A stretch of 64,000 nt of DNA from Pseudoalteromonas citrea (GTDB taxonomy: Bacteria > Pseudomonadota > Gammaproteobacteria > Enterobacterales > Alteromonadaceae), in contig NZ_AHBZ03000014.1 of NCBI RefSeq assembly GCF_000238375.3, positions 124,001 through 188,000 of the forward strand, in the 5' to 3' direction. The stretch's first letter is position 1; the number at the start of each line of letters is the position of its first letter. The position numbers and the translations under genes were made by a program. Below the pieces are notes generated by a model. The model searched no databases, was not told the origin of the DNA, and saw only the letters and a program-made list of their open reading frames with translations. Positions 24,111 to 34,490 of the stretch are shown here, piece by piece.

Positions 24111-25802
24111 ATGTTGTCTTTATCTCGATTTAAGCACATGAATTTAAAAGGAGATTTATTCGGTGGTGTGACCACTGCGATAATCTCTCTGCCACTGGCA
24201 TTAGCATTTGGTGTCGCCTCTGGCGCTGGCGCCGAAGCTGGAATGTGGGGCGCGATCCTCGTCGGCCTCTTTGCTGCCCTTTTTGGCGGCTCTACCTCCC
24301 TGATCTCTGAACCAACAGGTCCGATGACTGTCATTATGACAGCGGTTCTGACCACCATGATGGCCAATTACCCTGAAACCGGCTTAGCAATGGGCTTTAC
24401 CGTTGTTATGATGGCAGGCGCATTTCAAATCTTGTTAGGCACGCTTAAATTAGGTAAGTATGTCACTCTCATGCCCTATAGCGTTATTTCTGGGTTTATG
24501 TCGGGTATCGGCGTTATTCTCATAATATTGCAACTGGCCCCTCTGCTTGGCCATAAAGCTCCTTTAGGTGGTGTAGTTGGTACACTTGAAGCACTACCCA
24601 ACTTGTTATTAAACGTTCACTTTTCAGAACTACTACTTGGTATACTGACATTAGGCATCTTGTTTTACCTACCAAAAAAATACCGCCAATATGTGCCAGC
24701 TCAATTAGTTGCACTAGTAGCTATAACGCTACTATCAATCATCTTGTTTGATACAGATAGCATCAGACGCATCGGCGAAATTCCCAGTGGTTTACCTTCT
24801 ATCGTTTGGCCAACTTTCACCAGTGAACTATTCACCGAGATGGTTATAGATGCGCTTGTTTTGGGCACCTTAGGATGTATTGACACATTGTTGACAGCCG
24901 TCATTGGAGACAGCTTAACGCGTACAGAACATGACTCAGACAAAGAGCTGCGTGGTCAAGGTATTGCAAACATGATCTCAGGATTATTCGGCGCACTGCC
25001 TGGTGCGGGCGCAACCATGGGCACCGTGGTAAACGTCCAAGTTGGTGCACGCTCTCCACTTGCAGGCATATTTCGAGCTCTCATTCTTATGGCCGTTGTC
25101 TTCGTCGCAGGGAGTTTAACCGAACCGATCCCGATGGCTGTTTTAGCGGGTATAGCAGTTTACGTTGGATTTAATATTCTCGACTGGAGTTTTATCCAAC
25201 GTGCCCACAAACTCAGTCTAATGCAAATGGCCATCATGTATGGTGTGATGCTACTCACCGTATTTGTTGATTTAATTGTCGCTGTAGGACTCGGCGTATT
25301 TATATCGAATATTATTGTGATTGAGCGTTTGAGCCAAGTTCAAGCTGAACAAGTAAAAGCCATCAGTGATACTGATGACGATGTACCAATGAGTGACATT
25401 GAGCGTAACTTATTTGAACAAGCGAAAGGCCAATTACTCTACTTCTACCTATCTGGCCCAATGATATTTAGTGTTTCAAAAGCAATCGCGCGCCAACATA
25501 GAGATATCAATAAATACCAAGCAATGGTATTAGATTTAAGTGACGTTGAAATGCTTGATGTGACCGTGAGCCTCGCCCTTGAAAATGCGATTAAAGATGC
25601 ATTAGACGCCAAATGTAAAGTTTATATATTCTCGCCAAACAAGGAAACGTGCGACAAGTTACATCGCTTTAATATACGAGAGAAACTTGGCGCAGATGCA
25701 TTTTGCGATAGCCGTGAAGACGCTCTTAATCAGGCTTTAGCTGCGATGGACCTTGAGGGTCAAAATGAGCAACCAAATAGTCCAATAACAAACGTAGGCT
25801 AG
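24111..25802 (+). CDS. SulP/SLC26 family inorganic anion transporter with STAS domain
   Basis: A membrane transporter for sulfate, bicarbonate or a related anion. The N-terminal signature FGGVTTAIISLPLALAFGVASGAGA is followed by about 12-14 hydrophobic segments (to about residue 415) and a cytosolic STAS domain (about 435-550: GQLLYFYLSGPMIFSVSKAI...MVLDLSDVEMLDVT). The short N terminus and this loop style resemble BicA-like SulP proteins, but substrate cannot be told. I prefer the ATG at 24111 (GGAAG just upstream, natural N terminus); an in-frame ATG at 24081 adds 10 residues. Its 3' end overlaps the convergent LysR gene by 77 bases. Confidence 0.88.
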   Translation: MLSLSRFKHMNLKGDLFGGVTTAIISLPLALAFGVASGAGAEAGMWGAILVGLFAALFGGSTSLISEPTGPMTVIMTAVLTTMMANYPETGLAMGFTVVMMAGAFQILLGTLKLGKYVTLMPYSVISGFMSGIGVILIILQLAPLLGHKAPLGGVVGTLEALPNLLLNVHFSELLLGILTLGILFYLPKKYRQYVPAQLVALVAITLLSIILFDTDSIRRIGEIPSGLPSIVWPTFTSELFTEMVIDALVLGTLGCIDTLLTAVIGDSLTRTEHDSDKELRGQGIANMISGLFGALPGAGATMGTVVNVQVGARSPLAGIFRALILMAVVFVAGSLTEPIPMAVLAGIAVYVGFNILDWSFIQRAHKLSLMQMAIMYGVMLLTVFVDLIVAVGLGVFISNIIVIERLSQVQAEQVKAISDTDDDVPMSDIERNLFEQAKGQLLYFYLSGPMIFSVSKAIARQHRDINKYQAMVLDLSDVEMLDVTVSLALENAIKDALDAKCKVYIFSPNKETCDKLHRFNIREKLGADAFCDSREDALNQALAAMDLEGQNEQPNSPITNVG

Positions 25803-26625
25803 TTGGCATATATTGTCTGGGCGGGTAAACCGCCCATATTCCCTCACTTTTTGGCTTAAAGTTTGATAACACCTCAATCAGCCGGCCATCTGACACTGCC
25901 TTTTCAACGTAATAGTGTGGCAATTGCACCAAACCTAGACCCTTACATGCCGCATCTAATAAAGCCCACCCGCTGTTACAACTTAATGGTCCATTCACTT
26001 TAATATTGCGCTCTTTATTTTTATCAAAAAAGCGCCAATAGCTGCTGTTGCCCACCAAACAAGTATGTTCTGATAGTTCACTTAAGCTGTGTGGCTGGCC
26101 ATGATGAGCTAAATAACTCGGTGCTCCACAAACCAAGGTATTTCGCCATGACAAACGGCGTGCTTTGAGGCTTGAGTCTTTCAAATGCCCTAATCTGATA
26201 GCAATATCAAAACCCGTTGCAACTAAGTCAAGTTGTTCATTTGAAAGCTGCATTTCAACTTTAACTTTGGGGTATTTGGCCATGAAATCATGCACAATTG
26301 GCATGATATAACGCTCCCCATACATCACAGGTGCTGTAAGTTTTAAAGTGCCAGTTGGCTGCTGATCTCGCTGTCTTAGTGCTAGGGCCGCATCATCATA
26401 GGCATGCTGTAAATGACGGGCATGAGTTAAAAACATCTCGCCTTCTTCTGTCAGTGCTAACTTTCGCGTGGTACGCGTCAATAATTGATGATCTAGCCTT
26501 TGTTCTAGTTCTTTCACTCGGCGGCTTATTTGCGCAACCGAGGTATCGAGTATCTTTGCCGCTTGTGTAAATGAGCCACTCGTTGCAACAGCAACAAACT
26601 CGTCAATACCGATCCATCTATCCAT
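25726..26625 (-). CDS. LysR family transcriptional regulator
   Basis: 299 residues from the preferred start at 26625 (MDRWIGIDEFVAVATSGSFTQAAKIL). The winged HTH occupies residues 1-60 (SFTQAAKILDTSVAQISRRVKELEQRLDHQLLTRTTRKLALTEEG read in segments), followed by the two-lobed effector domain. It is divergent from frmA, 96 bases away, and a palindrome in the gap could be its operator, so it is a good candidate regulator of formaldehyde detoxification; this is inference. The C terminus runs 77 bases into the SulP gene on the opposite strand. Confidence 0.9.
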   Translation of the reverse strand: MDRWIGIDEFVAVATSGSFTQAAKILDTSVAQISRRVKELEQRLDHQLLTRTTRKLALTEEGEMFLTHARHLQHAYDDAALALRQRDQQPTGTLKLTAPVMYGERYIMPIVHDFMAKYPKVKVEMQLSNEQLDLVATGFDIAIRLGHLKDSSLKARRLSWRNTLVCGAPSYLAHHGQPHSLSELSEHTCLVGNSSYWRFFDKNKERNIKVNGPLSCNSGWALLDAACKGLGLVQLPHYYVEKAVSDGRLIEVLSNFKPKSEGIWAVYPPRQYMPTSLRLLLDYLVAHFDPQGPSQLKPD

Positions 26626-26652
26626 TATTACAAATCTGTAAAAGTATTTTTT

Positions 26653-26691
26653 ATAATTAGAGATTATCAAAAATAATAAAGTAATTATACT
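26653..26691. promoter_or_regulatory. candidate LysR operator and frmA promoter
   Basis: Between the divergent LysR and frmA starts there is a palindrome ATAAT-N5-ATTAT (26653-26667), which fits the T-N11-A pattern of LysR-type binding sites. A -10-like TATACT (26686-26691) lies 31-36 bases before the frmA ATG. The -35 is not convincing. Based on pattern only. Confidence 0.4.
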
Positions 26692-26709
26692 GTGTGTAAA
26701 TCAAAATAG

Positions 26710-27843
<1,134 letters not shown>

Positions 27844-27855
27844 TAAGGATCCACT

Positions 27856-28695
27856 ATGGAACTTGTCGCCAGCAATAAAGTCGTTGGCGGCTGGCATAAG
27901 CGATACCGCCATGCCAGTCAAACCACCCACTGTGATATGACCTTCGCCATATTTCTACCTGAGGCTGTAAATACTGGACAAAAAGTCCCCGTACTTTACT
28001 GGTTATCAGGTTTAACATGCACCGACGAAAACTTTATGCAAAAAGCAGGGGCATTTAAAGTCGCAAACGAACTAGGCATCGCCATCGTAGCACCAGACAC
28101 CAGCCCAAGGGGTGACATGGTGCCTGATGACTGCGATAAAAGTTACGACTTTGGCTTAGGCGCAGGCTTTTATGTCAATGCGACACAAGCACCTTTTGAT
28201 AAACACTATCAAATGTATGATTATGTTGCTGAAGAGCTACCCGGGATCATTGAAAGCTACTTTCCAGTAACTGAGCAAAGGGCTGTCAGCGGGCATTCGA
28301 TGGGGGGTCACGGAGCGCTTACACTCGGCCTTAAAAATAGTGAACGCTACAGCAGTATATCTGCATTTAGCCCTATTGTGCATCCCACAAATTGCCCTTG
28401 GGGTATAAAAGCGTTATCAGGTTACTTAGGCACTGATAAATCTCAGTGGCAAACTCACGATGCCGTTTTACTGATGCAAAATAACCAATATACCAAAGCA
28501 ATTCCTATGCTAGTAAGTCAAGGCAGTTCTGATAACTTTCTTGATGAGCAATTACAACCTTGGCACTTGCAAAAAGCCGCAAGTGAACAGGATTACCCGC
28601 TGCAATTTACGATGCATGACGGATATGACCATAGTTATTACTTTATCGCCAGCTTCATAGAGCAACATTTAGCGTTTCACGCAAAATACTTTTAG
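27856..28695 (+). CDS. frmB: S-formylglutathione hydrolase
   Basis: Hydrolyses S-formylglutathione to formate and glutathione, the second step of formaldehyde detoxification. A 279-residue esterase D-type alpha/beta hydrolase: VLYWLSGLTCTDENFMQKAGA, the nucleophile elbow SGHSMGGHGAL (Ser near residue 148), Asp in SQGSSDNFLD and catalytic His in HDGYDHSYYF. AAGGATCCACT supplies the ribosome binding site. In operon with frmA. Confidence 0.94.
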   Translation: MELVASNKVVGGWHKRYRHASQTTHCDMTFAIFLPEAVNTGQKVPVLYWLSGLTCTDENFMQKAGAFKVANELGIAIVAPDTSPRGDMVPDDCDKSYDFGLGAGFYVNATQAPFDKHYQMYDYVAEELPGIIESYFPVTEQRAVSGHSMGGHGALTLGLKNSERYSSISAFSPIVHPTNCPWGIKALSGYLGTDKSQWQTHDAVLLMQNNQYTKAIPMLVSQGSSDNFLDEQLQPWHLQKAASEQDYPLQFTMHDGYDHSYYFIASFIEQHLAFHAKYF

Positions 28696-28893
28696 AAGCA
28701 TAAACAATCAAACACTAATATCAGAGCATACTAGCTTGTGTGCTCTAAGCCCCCTGAATTTATAATTCCTTCCCCTAACACAGTTGATATTTTTTATTGG
28801 CATCTATGCTATAATGATAAGTTGTTTTATCTTAAAGATTTACGTTTAATTAAACTCTAAAAATCATAATCTGTAATACACACGGGGAACACT

Positions 28894-30864
28894 ATGTCTG
28901 AACATGACGTCAAAGCAAAGTTGAATCCACCGGTTTTTTATTGTGCGTCAGGCCTGATCATTTTATTGGTCATTTTTACCGCATTCATGCCCGAAACCGC
29001 CGATACTTTTTTTCAATCTCTACAAGCTAGCATTGTGCACACAGCCAGTTGGTTTTATGTCCTAACGGTCGCCATTATACTCATCACTGTGGCATACTTG
29101 GGACTGTCTCGATTTGGTAACATCAAACTTGGTCCAGACCATTCAACGCCTGATTATAGCCATACTACGTGGTTTGCCATGCTCTTTTCTGCAGGCATGG
29201 GAATAGGCTTAATGTTTTTTGGTGTCGCTGAACCTGTAATGCATTTTCTGTCTCCGCCAGTTGCCGAATCAGGCAGTGTTGAAGCCGCTCGAGAAGCCAT
29301 GAAAATTACCTTTTTTCATTGGGGATTACATGCATGGGCTATTTACGCCATTGTTGCTTTAATCTTGGCTTTTTTCAGTTATCGACACGGGTTACCTCTC
29401 ACACTTCGTTCTGCACTCTACCCATTGATCGGCGATAAAATCTACGGCCCAATTGGTCATGCGGTTGATATTTTTGCCGTAATAGGCACTGTATTTGGCG
29501 TGGCAACCTCACTTGGTTACGGCGTATTACAAGTAAACTCTGGTTTAAACTATTTATTCGATGTTCCTGTCGGATTAACTACGCAGGTGGTATTAATTGC
29601 AGTGGTGACAGGCTTAGCCATACTCTCTGTTACAACTGGCCTTGATAAAGGGATCCGCCGTTTATCTGAGCTTAATATGGGCTTAGCAGTTCTGATGCTG
29701 TTATTTGTTTTAATATTAGGCCCAACCATTTATTTACTCCAAGCGTTTGTACAAAATGTTGGCGCGTATACCGCTGATATTGTGCGGAATACTTTTAACT
29801 TATTCGCTTATGAAAAAACTGAGTGGCTAGGTGGCTGGACCATACTATATTGGGGTTGGTGGATGTCATGGGCTCCCTTTGTTGGCCTTTTCATTGCCCG
29901 AGTGTCGCGGGGACGGACCATTCGAGAGTTCGCTATGGGTGTATTATTTATCCCAACAGGTTTCACACTAATGTGGATGACCTTCTTTGGTAACTCCGCC
30001 ATTGATTTAATCATGAATCAAGGTATTGCAAGCCTTGGAGAAGCCGTATCAAAAGATGTTGCGGTCTCTATTTTTGTCTTCCTTGAGCAATTCCCCTTGT
30101 CCGGCGTATTATCTTTTGTCGCCACTTTGATGGTTATTATCTTCTTTGTAACATCGTCAGACTCTGGCTCAATGGTTGTCGATATGTTGTGTTCAAACGG
30201 TAATAACAACACCCCTCTTTGGCAGCGTATTTATTGGGCTGGCGGCGAAGGCGTAGTTGCTGCTGTATTGCTGATAGCTGGTGGGTTAGGGGCTTTACAG
30301 ACCATGACGATAGCCAGTGCGCTGCCGTTTGCTGTGATCTTACTGATCGCAACTTGGGGTTTGATAAAAGCGCTCAGAGTTGACGCAGCAAAACGAGAAA
30401 GCTTGCAAATGAATGTGGCCCCGGTGGCCCCAGCAAACGGTAATACCGCGAGTAGCTGGCAAGAGCGCTTAGGTAATATAGTAGACTTTCCAAACAAGCC
30501 CAATGTTAATAAATTCATCAATAATGCTGCGCTAGCCGCCATTAATTCGGTTGCCAGTGAGCTCAATCAACACAATATTGAAACCCAAGTTGATCAAGAC
30601 GAAAAGCTCGGCCGGATCAGCCTACTGGTGCTGCTTGGTGAAGAATTAGACTTTAAATATGAAGTCCGTCGCAGATCATCAGATAAACCAAGCTACGTTG
30701 AAGAAGATGATGACGATAGCGAGGACAAATACTATCGTGCAGAAGTACATTTGCGTGAAGGTGGTCAAGACTACGATGTTATGGGCTGGTCAAAAGAAGC
30801 GGTGATCAATGATATTGTTGACCAATACCATAAACACATGCACTTTTTACATACAGTTCGTTAA
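28894..30864 (+). CDS. BCCT family betaine/choline/carnitine-type transporter
   Basis: Sodium- or proton-coupled uptake of a quaternary ammonium compound, usually an osmoprotectant. 656 residues with 12 predicted TM helices up to about residue 500. Family signatures are FSAGMGIGLMFFGVAEPVMHF and ILYWGWWMSWAPFVGLFIARVSRGRTIREF, which includes the aromatic-box tryptophans. The C-terminal cytosolic tail (about 500-656) is long and acidic (VEEDDDDSEDKY), as in BetT-type members where such tails are linked to osmosensing. Substrate is not resolvable. The 198-base gap before it shows no second gene. Confidence 0.9.
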   Translation: MSEHDVKAKLNPPVFYCASGLIILLVIFTAFMPETADTFFQSLQASIVHTASWFYVLTVAIILITVAYLGLSRFGNIKLGPDHSTPDYSHTTWFAMLFSAGMGIGLMFFGVAEPVMHFLSPPVAESGSVEAAREAMKITFFHWGLHAWAIYAIVALILAFFSYRHGLPLTLRSALYPLIGDKIYGPIGHAVDIFAVIGTVFGVATSLGYGVLQVNSGLNYLFDVPVGLTTQVVLIAVVTGLAILSVTTGLDKGIRRLSELNMGLAVLMLLFVLILGPTIYLLQAFVQNVGAYTADIVRNTFNLFAYEKTEWLGGWTILYWGWWMSWAPFVGLFIARVSRGRTIREFAMGVLFIPTGFTLMWMTFFGNSAIDLIMNQGIASLGEAVSKDVAVSIFVFLEQFPLSGVLSFVATLMVIIFFVTSSDSGSMVVDMLCSNGNNNTPLWQRIYWAGGEGVVAAVLLIAGGLGALQTMTIASALPFAVILLIATWGLIKALRVDAAKRESLQMNVAPVAPANGNTASSWQERLGNIVDFPNKPNVNKFINNAALAAINSVASELNQHNIETQVDQDEKLGRISLLVLLGEELDFKYEVRRRSSDKPSYVEEDDDDSEDKYYRAEVHLREGGQDYDVMGWSKEAVINDIVDQYHKHMHFLHTVR

Positions 30865-30892
30865 TTTATTGTTTTATTCCAATCAACAAAAA

Positions 30893-30911
30893 GGCGCTCT
30901 AAATGAGCGCC
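30893..30911. terminator. bidirectional terminator between BCCT gene and fabY
   Basis: Stem GGCGCTC / GAGCGCC with loop TAAAT. On the minus strand it is followed by CTTTTTG, so it is a good intrinsic terminator for fabY; for the plus-strand BCCT gene the T run is poor. Confidence 0.8.
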
Positions 30912-30940
30912 CTGCTTTGCTTAACATAGCTTTTTAAAGG

Positions 30941-32839
30941 TTACTTTAAATCACCATATTGATTATTTACATTGAGCTTAACGGCTTTTTCAAAGCCCGG
31001 TAACGTCAATTTATCTGTCTCTATTTTTAAACCCGCTTCATCTAACATGCCGTTTCCAAACTTATAAATAAGCTCGTACTGACCTAAATCAGCCGCGTTT
31101 TGATAGTTACGTTGCATCGCCGTCGTTTGCACTAACCTATCGGCATAGCAGTTCCATGCTTTATCATCATAACGTTTATTTAGTAGTTGTTTTGTTAACG
31201 ACGGGGAAAACACTGTCGCGGTCGCATTATTCCCGCCGAACCCCTTTGAGTTCACAAAGGCAATATCCATTGGCTGACACTCATAATGTGCATTGCGTAT
31301 ATCCAAGTGTTCAGCGTGTACGTCATCGGCTACTTTATCGATCGTCGTGATCCCTGGCATTATATTATGGCTAAATACACCCAATGCCATTGCTAACTGA
31401 TCACCACTTGCCGGTGCGATCGTGTGGCCTACAAATGCCTTAGGTGCGGCTACTTTCCAGCCATTAATAGCAAATGCTTCAGCGACTTTGTGGTAAATCA
31501 AAGATTCTGTTACTCGGTTCTGAGGTGTACTTGAACCATGGGCTAAAATAAAGCTTCGCTCTTTCAGTGCCTCTGTCCCAGCTATTTGCTCAGCCAAGGC
31601 GACCGATTTAGCCATGGTAATATAATTACCAGGTCCTGGCGCTGTGATTGACTTTTTAACACCATCGGCATTAACAAATACATCAACCACAGATCCCATA
31701 ATTTCAGCGCCAAGCTCAATCGCTAAAGCATCATCCATTAGAATAACAACTTGTGCACCTTCGCCAATCGTAAAGCCACAGTTTTCACCAAACGGACGGC
31801 TGGTTTTACGATGGTCAACATTGTCAGTATTATCCAGTTTGCGCAGGCCCTCTTCATTCGCCAACGCACCCATGGTACCAAACCCTTCAATCACTTCCGG
31901 TGTTAACGCACATTCCACACTTGCCACTACCGCAATACGGGTACGGCCAGCTTGAATATCGTTTACCGCAGCGCGAAGGTTATACAAAAATGTGGCACAT
32001 GCGCCAGAAGCCGTAAAAGTAGTGCCTACACTGCCCGTAACGTAAGCATTGATAAAGTCGGTCGACATGGTGTTTAACCCCAGTGCCAATTGTTTGGTAC
32101 TCACGCGCTCGCCTTTCATTCGGCTGCGCACTAAACCCCCAAATCCTTCATCATTCATTTGTCCGGCAATTGAACCCGAATATGTACCAATTTTATCAGG
32201 CTCAACACTGTTCATCACGGCTTCCCAATCAAGCCCTGTTGAACGAATAGCATCTGTCGCAGCGAATATAGTGGCTTGTAAACCACGTGGCTGATAACGG
32301 CTGTTATACATTGCTGATGGCTCAAAGCCGGTTGGAAACTGCCCCGCAGCTTTAATCGGGTTGTCTCGGTAACTATCGTGTTTCACATCGAGTTGATCAG
32401 GCACAATGACGTTTACTGTCTTTTTATCTATTTCAGTAACCTGCCAAGACGACGGAACGGGGTTTGGTAAATCTCTTAAACGACAAGTAAAACGCAAGCC
32501 TTCATCACTATTCGCTTTAATCGCCAATTTTTGCTGCCAATGCGTCGCGTCTACATCAAAGTGGTTCTTTTCTATTTTACGGATCAAGGTACCCGCTTTG
32601 ATTTTATCACCCAGCTTATCTTCAATATCTGCCGCCGTGATCGTTTCACCATCTGCAGTGACAAGGCTATGGCCATCAAACTTCACTAAGTTCATTAATG
32701 TCGCAAGGCCTAAAAATGTTTCCTGACGCGCTTTTTGATCTAACTTATCTAAAACAATACGTCTAAAGCCCTGGTGAAATGAGGTACGGCCAGAGGCGTT
32801 AATACCGCCCATACCGACGATAATTGGTAATGCTGTCAT
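30941..32839 (-). CDS. fabY: beta-ketoacyl-ACP synthase, FabY type
   Basis: A 632-residue ketosynthase, much longer than FabB or FabF (about 410). The first 200 residues start MTALPIIVGMGGINASGRTS and resemble Pseudomonas aeruginosa FabY (PA5174), which condenses acetyl-CoA with malonyl-ACP to start fatty acid synthesis. Thiolase-fold motifs follow: FTASGACATFLYNLRAAV with the active-site Cys, AHGSSTPQNRVTE with one His, and KAFVGHTIAPASG with the other. The C-terminal FVNSKGFGGNNATATVFSP is the usual ketosynthase ending. Family assignment is from memory of FabY; condensing-enzyme identity is firm. Confidence 0.85.
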   Translation of the reverse strand: MTALPIIVGMGGINASGRTSFHQGFRRIVLDKLDQKARQETFLGLATLMNLVKFDGHSLVTADGETITAADIEDKLGDKIKAGTLIRKIEKNHFDVDATHWQQKLAIKANSDEGLRFTCRLRDLPNPVPSSWQVTEIDKKTVNVIVPDQLDVKHDSYRDNPIKAAGQFPTGFEPSAMYNSRYQPRGLQATIFAATDAIRSTGLDWEAVMNSVEPDKIGTYSGSIAGQMNDEGFGGLVRSRMKGERVSTKQLALGLNTMSTDFINAYVTGSVGTTFTASGACATFLYNLRAAVNDIQAGRTRIAVVASVECALTPEVIEGFGTMGALANEEGLRKLDNTDNVDHRKTSRPFGENCGFTIGEGAQVVILMDDALAIELGAEIMGSVVDVFVNADGVKKSITAPGPGNYITMAKSVALAEQIAGTEALKERSFILAHGSSTPQNRVTESLIYHKVAEAFAINGWKVAAPKAFVGHTIAPASGDQLAMALGVFSHNIMPGITTIDKVADDVHAEHLDIRNAHYECQPMDIAFVNSKGFGGNNATATVFSPSLTKQLLNKRYDDKAWNCYADRLVQTTAMQRNYQNAADLGQYELIYKFGNGMLDEAGLKIETDKLTLPGFEKAVKLNVNNQYGDLK

Positions 32840-32955
32840 GGTATTCTTGTCTTTATAACTGCTAATGTCCTAATTCTAGTTGGAAGTGAGATATTAATTT
32901 TATAATATTAGCCATATAAAGTATAATACTCGCCAAATGGTAATGGTCGGTCCAG

Positions 32956-33948
32956 ATGAAACAAGAAATAAATATCGCATTTACCTTATATGAGCACATG
33001 TTGTTCACCAGTGTCACCTTACCAGCTGAAATGCTCAGGGCTGGCGAAGCATACGCAAAGAGACATTTAGGGGAGAAATTTATCCCTTTAAAACTCAATT
33101 GGCTTGCTCAGCGCGACACACCAATTGGAAATGATTTAGGGATGCAGCTCAACCCCAATGGTGATTTAACTTTGCTCGCTCAACAAGACTATGTGATAGT
33201 CCCGAGTATTTGGCGTAACCCTCGACCCGTCGTAAGGAAGAATAGCAATATAGCTAAGCAACTTACGCTAACATGGCTGCAAGGTGGCACCATCATAGGC
33301 GTTGGTACTGGTGTGTGCTTTTTAGCTGAATCCGGTCTGCTAAATAGCCACCCAGCGACAACTCACTGGCACTATGCTAAACAGTTTGAGAGGGATTATC
33401 CTGACGTCGACCTAAAACCTGACTTTTTTATTACACAATCAGAAAGAATTTATACCGTTGCCAGTCTAAACGCACTAGCAGACGTGATTGTCCATCTCAT
33501 TTCGCAACTATACGGTTTGGAAGCTGCCAATCATGTACAGCAAAACTTTTCTCATGAAATTCGTAAACCCTATGAAGAACAGCGTTATTTAGAAGGTGCG
33601 GTCGACAAACACCCTGATGAACAAATTGCGGCGATACAGTTTTGGATGAAACACAATTTTGCCAATGAGATCACACTCGCAGAAGTAGCTCAACAATTTG
33701 ATATGAGCTATCGAACCTTTAATCGCCGCTTTAAAGCCGCTACAGGCCAAACTGCTGCTGACTACTTACAAGTCCTTCGCTTAGAAAGCGCAAAAGAGCT
33801 ACTAGCAAATAGTAATTTATCATTACAAGATATTGCGGTTTCTGTTGGCTTCAGTGCACAAGGTTTATTAACCCGGATCTTCAAAACTCGATTACAGCAA
33901 ACCCCCAGCGAATATAGAAAAATAGTCAGGAAAAAGTTATTCTCATAA
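32956..33948 (+). CDS. GlxA-type AraC family transcriptional regulator
   Basis: 330 residues. N-terminal DJ-1/PfpI-like amidotransferase fold (1-190), including TWLQGGTIIGVGTGVCFLAESGLL where the nucleophile-elbow Cys of the fold is still present. A C-terminal AraC HTH pair follows (about 225-325: ITLAEVAQQFDMSYRTFNRRFKAATGQTAADYLQ, then LSLQDIAVSVGFSAQGLLTRIFKTRL). Divergent from fabY with 116 bases between starts, so it may control fabY; that is only positional. A small membrane protein follows 30 bases later. Confidence 0.9.
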   Translation: MKQEINIAFTLYEHMLFTSVTLPAEMLRAGEAYAKRHLGEKFIPLKLNWLAQRDTPIGNDLGMQLNPNGDLTLLAQQDYVIVPSIWRNPRPVVRKNSNIAKQLTLTWLQGGTIIGVGTGVCFLAESGLLNSHPATTHWHYAKQFERDYPDVDLKPDFFITQSERIYTVASLNALADVIVHLISQLYGLEAANHVQQNFSHEIRKPYEEQRYLEGAVDKHPDEQIAAIQFWMKHNFANEITLAEVAQQFDMSYRTFNRRFKAATGQTAADYLQVLRLESAKELLANSNLSLQDIAVSVGFSAQGLLTRIFKTRLQQTPSEYRKIVRKKLFS

Positions 33949-33978
33949 CTGCACAGCAATACAACAAGGAAATATAGT

Positions 33979-34308
33979 ATGAAATACCTCGGATGGTGTT
34001 TGGCTTCTCTATCATTATTATTAGTACTTCCAAGTGTCGTACCCGGTGCGATGTCGTTACTGGCGTTCTACTTTTCACTCTTTACTTTAATACTCTGTAT
34101 CAAAACCATTAAAACTCAGGGAGGTAAGTTTTTTAAGATAACTATGGCTTTTACCGGCATTGGGCTCTTTATATGTAACGACTATCTCAGAGTATATGGC
34201 GCTTATGAAAAAGCAACCTGGGTTGAAAAGCTTTCGCTGTATACAATTTACCTTGCGCTCTCTTTATTTGGACTCTATAAAATTAGGCAGCACACAACGA
34301 AACCCTAA
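33979..34308 (+). CDS. small four-helix membrane protein of unknown function
   Basis: 109 residues, almost entirely hydrophobic: segments at about 4-22, 24-42, 50-66 and 86-101. The short loops carry Lys and Arg (CIKTIKTQGGKFF), which puts them on the cytosolic side. I do not recognise the family. AAGGAAATATAGT gives a reasonable ribosome binding site. It follows the GlxA-type regulator by 30 bases, possibly in the same transcript, and is closed by a hairpin terminator. Confidence 0.65.
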   Translation: MKYLGWCLASLSLLLVLPSVVPGAMSLLAFYFSLFTLILCIKTIKTQGGKFFKITMAFTGIGLFICNDYLRVYGAYEKATWVEKLSLYTIYLALSLFGLYKIRQHTTKP

Positions 34309-34328
34309 GCACAAGACATAATAAACCA

Positions 34329-34352
34329 CGCTTAGTGATCGGTCACTGAGCG
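34329..34352 (+). terminator. terminator-like hairpin after the membrane protein gene
   Basis: Stem CGCTTAGTGA / TCACTGAGCG (one G-T pair) with tetraloop TCGG, 20 bases after the stop codon, followed by TTAAATTGCTTT. Stable hairpin with a weak T tract. Confidence 0.6.
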
Positions 34353-34490
34353 TTAAATTGCTTTCTATCACTCGTTTCACTCAACAGAAAAATTGAAATC
34401 ATACAAAACCCCTGCTCCCAATGTTATTTTTTAGTAATAAAACCGTTATTTAAAATGGTTTTATTTACAACATGAATAGGAAGGATCACC

